Shown here piece after piece: positions 60,544 to 64,000 of a stretch of 64,000 nucleotides of DNA (within the stretch, counting starts at the first letter, position 1; each line of letters begins with the position of its first letter). Under the pieces are notes generated by a model. It saw only the letters and a program-made list of their open reading frames with translations. It was not told where the DNA came from and ran no database searches. The stretch spans positions 2,503,501 to 2,567,500 of the forward strand of contig NZ_CP047602.1 in assembly GCF_009905255.1 (NCBI RefSeq). Reading direction: 5' to 3'. Source of the DNA: Thermoanaerobacterium aotearoense. GTDB taxonomy: Bacteria > Bacillota > Thermoanaerobacteria > Thermoanaerobacterales > Thermoanaerobacteraceae. The translations under genes and the position numbers were made by a program.

Positions 60544-60753
60544 TCAACAGTCCTCATATTCAAAATCCTTTGTATAGTTGCGCCAGATATCAATTATCTT
60601 TTTCCTATAATATTCGTACTTTGCATCATCTGGGGATATATGAGCGATTATCTTCTGGCAGTCATTGCATAAAAATTCTCCCAATACGTCGATACCATCC
60701 GTCTTTTCATGATTGCATATAAAGCACTTTTTAGTTTTTAACATGCTTTCCAT
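60544..60753 (-). CDS. csfB: anti-sigma-G factor Gin (CsfB)
   Basis: 69-aa zinc-binding protein with two CxxC pairs (CFICNHEK and CNDC) and the tail DDAKYEYYRKKIIDIW. It matches Gin/CsfB, which blocks sigma-G (and sigma-E) in the wrong compartment during sporulation. It heads the conserved block upstream of yaaO and tmk. Confidence 0.92.
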   Translation of the reverse strand: MESMLKTKKCFICNHEKTDGIDVLGEFLCNDCQKIIAHISPDDAKYEYYRKKIIDIWRNYTKDFEYEDC

Positions 60754-60856
60754 ATGCTACACCATCTTTCATAATATTCTAATATAATTATTTCCATGGT
60801 AACCAGTATCTATACGCTTCCTTATTAACATTATATTATCTTAAGAATAAAAAAAG

Positions 60857-60889
60857 GCAGGTCTAAGTGCATTTTGCACCAAGCCCTGC
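60857..60889 (-). terminator. terminator after tag
   Basis: GCAGGGCTTGGTGCA and TGCACTTAGACCTGC pair with a few mismatches on the minus strand, followed by CTTTTTTTAT. It lies 13 nt past the tag stop. Confidence 0.75.
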
Positions 60890-60902
60890 ATGTATTTTTT
60901 TA

Positions 60903-61472
60903 TTAGTCAAATTGCAATAGTTCCTTATGCCTAAAACATGATGTTATATGGTCATTCACAATTCCAGTCGCTTGCATATGTGAATATATTATAGTCGAAC
61001 CTACAAATTTAAACCCTCTTTTTTTAAGATCATTGCTTATCTTATCAGATAATGAGGTTTTAGCAGGCACTTCCTCAATGCTTTCCCAACAATTTATGAT
61101 AGGCCTTCCATCAGTGAAACTCCAAATATACGCATCAAAACTGCCAAATTCCCCTTGTATCTTCAAAAAAGCTTTGGCATTTTCAATAGATGATTCTATT
61201 TTTCTCCTATTGCGAATGATACCACCATCATTTAAAAGTTCCTGCACTTTTTTCTCATCAAAAAGCGAAACTTTTTGAGGATCAAATCCGCTATATGCCT
61301 TTCTGTAATTATCTCTTTTTTTAAGGATCGTAAGCCAATTTAATCCTGCCTGTGCCGATTCCAATACTAAAAATTCAAAGTGGACTCTATCATCATGCAC
61401 AGGTACACCCCACTCTACATCATGGTATTTTATGTATATTTCATCTTTTAAACACCAAGGACATCTATCCAT
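60903..61472 (-). CDS. tag: DNA-3-methyladenine glycosylase I
   Basis: 189-aa base-excision repair enzyme removing 3-methyladenine. RCPWCLKDEIYIKYHDVEWG at the start (zinc ligand Cys and His), HFEFLVLESAQAGLNW, and the C-terminal zinc pair in HMQATGIVNDHITSCFRH. ATG 61472 follows GGAGGG by 4-5 nt and is preferred over one 12 nt upstream. Starts 13 nt after the glucokinase stop, likely the same transcript. Confidence 0.96.
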   Translation of the reverse strand: MDRCPWCLKDEIYIKYHDVEWGVPVHDDRVHFEFLVLESAQAGLNWLTILKKRDNYRKAYSGFDPQKVSLFDEKKVQELLNDGGIIRNRRKIESSIENAKAFLKIQGEFGSFDAYIWSFTDGRPIINCWESIEEVPAKTSLSDKISNDLKKRGFKFVGSTIIYSHMQATGIVNDHITSCFRHKELLQFD

Positions 61473-61485
61473 TTTTCCCTCCATT

Positions 61486-62433
61486 TTATAATATCAACGA
61501 CGCCGCACCTATAAGGCCAACATTTCCGCCAAGTTTCGCTTTAACAACTTTGCAAATCTGCCTATTAGGCTTTAATGCTCTTTCATCAACTGTCTTCATC
61601 ATTTTGTCATACAAGACATCCCATTGACTTGACAGACCACCGCCAATTACTATAAGTTCAGGATTATAAAAAGCCATTATGTTTACAATACCTATTCCCA
61701 GATAAAATGCCTCATTCTCAATAAGCTCTAAAGCTAATCCATCGCCAGATTTTGCAGCATCAAAAATATCTTCCGCTTTTAAATCGTCTAATGGTATGTT
61801 TTTAAGAATAGTATCTCTGCCTGAATCAATATATTTTTTTGCAAATTTAACCAGTGACGTTCCAGAAGCATAGGACTCTAAGCATCCAGGATTGCCACAA
61901 TTGCACCATCTAGGTCCGTCAAAGTTTATGGTGTGATGCCCAATTTCAGCAGCATTTGAATTTGCGCCATTGTACAATTTTCCATCAATTATTGCACCAC
62001 CGCCGATACCTGTACTTACAGTCATATAGACCATATTATTTATTCCTTGCCCTGCGCCAAATAAATGCTCAGCAAGTGCCGCGGCATTAGCATCATTGTT
62101 AAGTTTTATCTCTGTATCAAAATCTCCCTTTAATATGTCCACCAAGGGAATGTCAATCCATCCAGGCAAATTAGGAGGACATTCCACCACACCTTTGTCT
62201 GCATTCAAAGGTCCTGGCGCACCTATTCCAATGCCTGCAATCTGGCTGACATCTATATTCGATTTATTCAAAGATTCCATTATGCTTTTTCTTATATTGT
62301 CTATTACGTGTTGCGGTCCTTTATCTGCCTCTGTAGGTATTTTTACATTGCACAAAATATTTCCGTCCTGATCCATAATGCCCGTATTTATCTTTGTACC
62401 ACCAAGATCTACGCCACAGGCAAGTTTTTTCAT
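61486..62433 (-). CDS. glk: ROK-family glucokinase
   Basis: 315-aa sugar kinase: phosphate-binding GVDLGGTKINTG, GIGAPGPLN, catalytic-loop Asp in LNNDANAAALAE, GTGIGGG, and the ROK zinc motif GHHTINFDGPRCNCGNPGC-type (here WCNCGNPGCLESYASG). ATG 62433 follows GGAGGAG by 5 nt. Phosphorylates glucose for glycolysis; related sugars are possible. The gene lies next to the rRNA operon without a functional link. Confidence 0.94.
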   Translation of the reverse strand: MKKLACGVDLGGTKINTGIMDQDGNILCNVKIPTEADKGPQHVIDNIRKSIMESLNKSNIDVSQIAGIGIGAPGPLNADKGVVECPPNLPGWIDIPLVDILKGDFDTEIKLNNDANAAALAEHLFGAGQGINNMVYMTVSTGIGGGAIIDGKLYNGANSNAAEIGHHTINFDGPRWCNCGNPGCLESYASGTSLVKFAKKYIDSGRDTILKNIPLDDLKAEDIFDAAKSGDGLALELIENEAFYLGIGIVNIMAFYNPELIVIGGGLSSQWDVLYDKMMKTVDERALKPNRQICKVVKAKLGGNVGLIGAASLIL

Positions 62434-62509
62434 AAACACTCCTCCTAAGCAAACTAAATCTACTCTAATTCTATATTCGTATATGTTTTCTAACTTGTCA
62501 ATACAAAAA

Positions 62510-62538
62510 TTAAAAAACTCCTATTTAAGGAGTTTTGC
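62510..62538 (-). terminator. rRNA operon terminator
   Basis: AAAACTCCT and AGGAGTTTT form a perfect 9-bp stem with a 5-nt loop, followed by TTAATTTTTG on the minus strand, about 30 nt beyond the 5S 3' end. Confidence 0.85.
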
Positions 62539-62563
62539 TTAGGGGGCTAATATATGAAATTTT

Positions 62564-62674
62564 TACCGGCAGCGACCTACTCTCCCGAGTAATCAGTACC
62601 ATCGGCGCTGGAGGGCTTCACTTCCGTGTTCGGTATGGGAACGGGTTTTTAACCTCCGCTATTGCCACCGGAAA
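62564..62674 (-). rRNA. rrf: 5S ribosomal RNA
   Basis: On the minus strand the region reads CCGGTGGCAATAGCGGAGG through CCCGTTCCCATACCGAAC and CGGAAGTGAAGCCCTCCAGC to GGTCGCTGCCGG, the canonical 5S text with complementary ends CCGGTGGC / GCTGCCGG. End points are approximate to a few bases. Confidence 0.95.
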
Positions 62675-62727
62675 TCTTTCGTTCATTTCCTTCTAAATGA
62701 ACTTTGAATACTGCACAATGCTTCTTT

Positions 62728-64000
<1,273 letters not shown>

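Overview
The window looks like a chromosome segment of a low-GC, anaerobic, spore-forming, saccharolytic thermophile of the Thermoanaerobacterium/Thermoanaerobacter type. This is inferred from gene content and not from a database search. The supports are AT-rich DNA with AGGAGG ribosome binding sites, sporulation genes (spmA, spmB, csfB/gin, yaaT, abrB-type), an S-layer-anchored mannanase, an Ech-type energy-converting [NiFe] hydrogenase with its maturation genes, and a gene order from csfB to ksgA that follows the Bacillus subtilis yaa/yab region.

Layout. (1) 1-11.9 kb, minus strand: a mannan/galactomannan locus. It holds a surface GH26 mannanase with SLH and carbohydrate-binding modules, then an ABC sugar importer (binding protein and two permeases, no ATPase), a GH130 phosphorylase, a CE7 acetyl esterase and a GH36 alpha-galactosidase cut by the window edge. 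Mannan would be cut outside, and oligosaccharides imported, deacetylated, degalactosylated and phosphorolysed inside. (2) 12.4-16.2 kb: an FMN oxidoreductase with an apparent AUA start, a DbpA-like helicase, a GNAT acetyltransferase and a SleB-like hydrolase. (3) 16.2-26.9 kb, minus: a 12-gene echABCDEF-hypABFCDE operon behind a consensus sigma-A promoter. (4) 27-32.3 kb: an FtsH-like protease with an overlapping membrane partner, a NifX-like protein, Mrp, an HPr-like protein without the phosphorylatable histidine, and an unknown acidic protein. (5) 32.3-35.5 kb and 43-60.8 kb: the conserved housekeeping block (ksgA, yabE, tatD / metG with a Met T-box leader, abrB-type, rsmI, trmN6-like, yaaT, holB, yaaR, yaaQ, tmk, yaaO, csfB), with lineage-specific inserts (cca, spmAB, CDF transporter, arcA, an alkaline-phosphatase-like membrane protein, TSUP/DUF1634). 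(6) 35.6-43.0 kb, between tatD and metG: an AT-rich accessory island. It carries an MFS transporter, a frameshifted DDE transposase, an IS110-like remnant, two small double-glycine-type peptide genes resembling a two-peptide bacteriocin, two CPBP-like membrane proteins (candidate immunity), a headless gene fragment and a secreted protein plus small membrane protein pair. (7) 60.9-64 kb: tag, a ROK glucokinase, and the 3' end of an rRNA operon (partial 23S, 5S, terminator) on the minus strand.

The most interesting element is the island. Its small peptide genes are easy to miss, and they lie behind an 18-bp inverted repeat set directly upstream of a good promoter. Other points worth attention are the AUA start, the split-looking FtsH pair, the hydrogenase large subunit that lacks a cleavable tail, and the structured IS110-like non-coding end.
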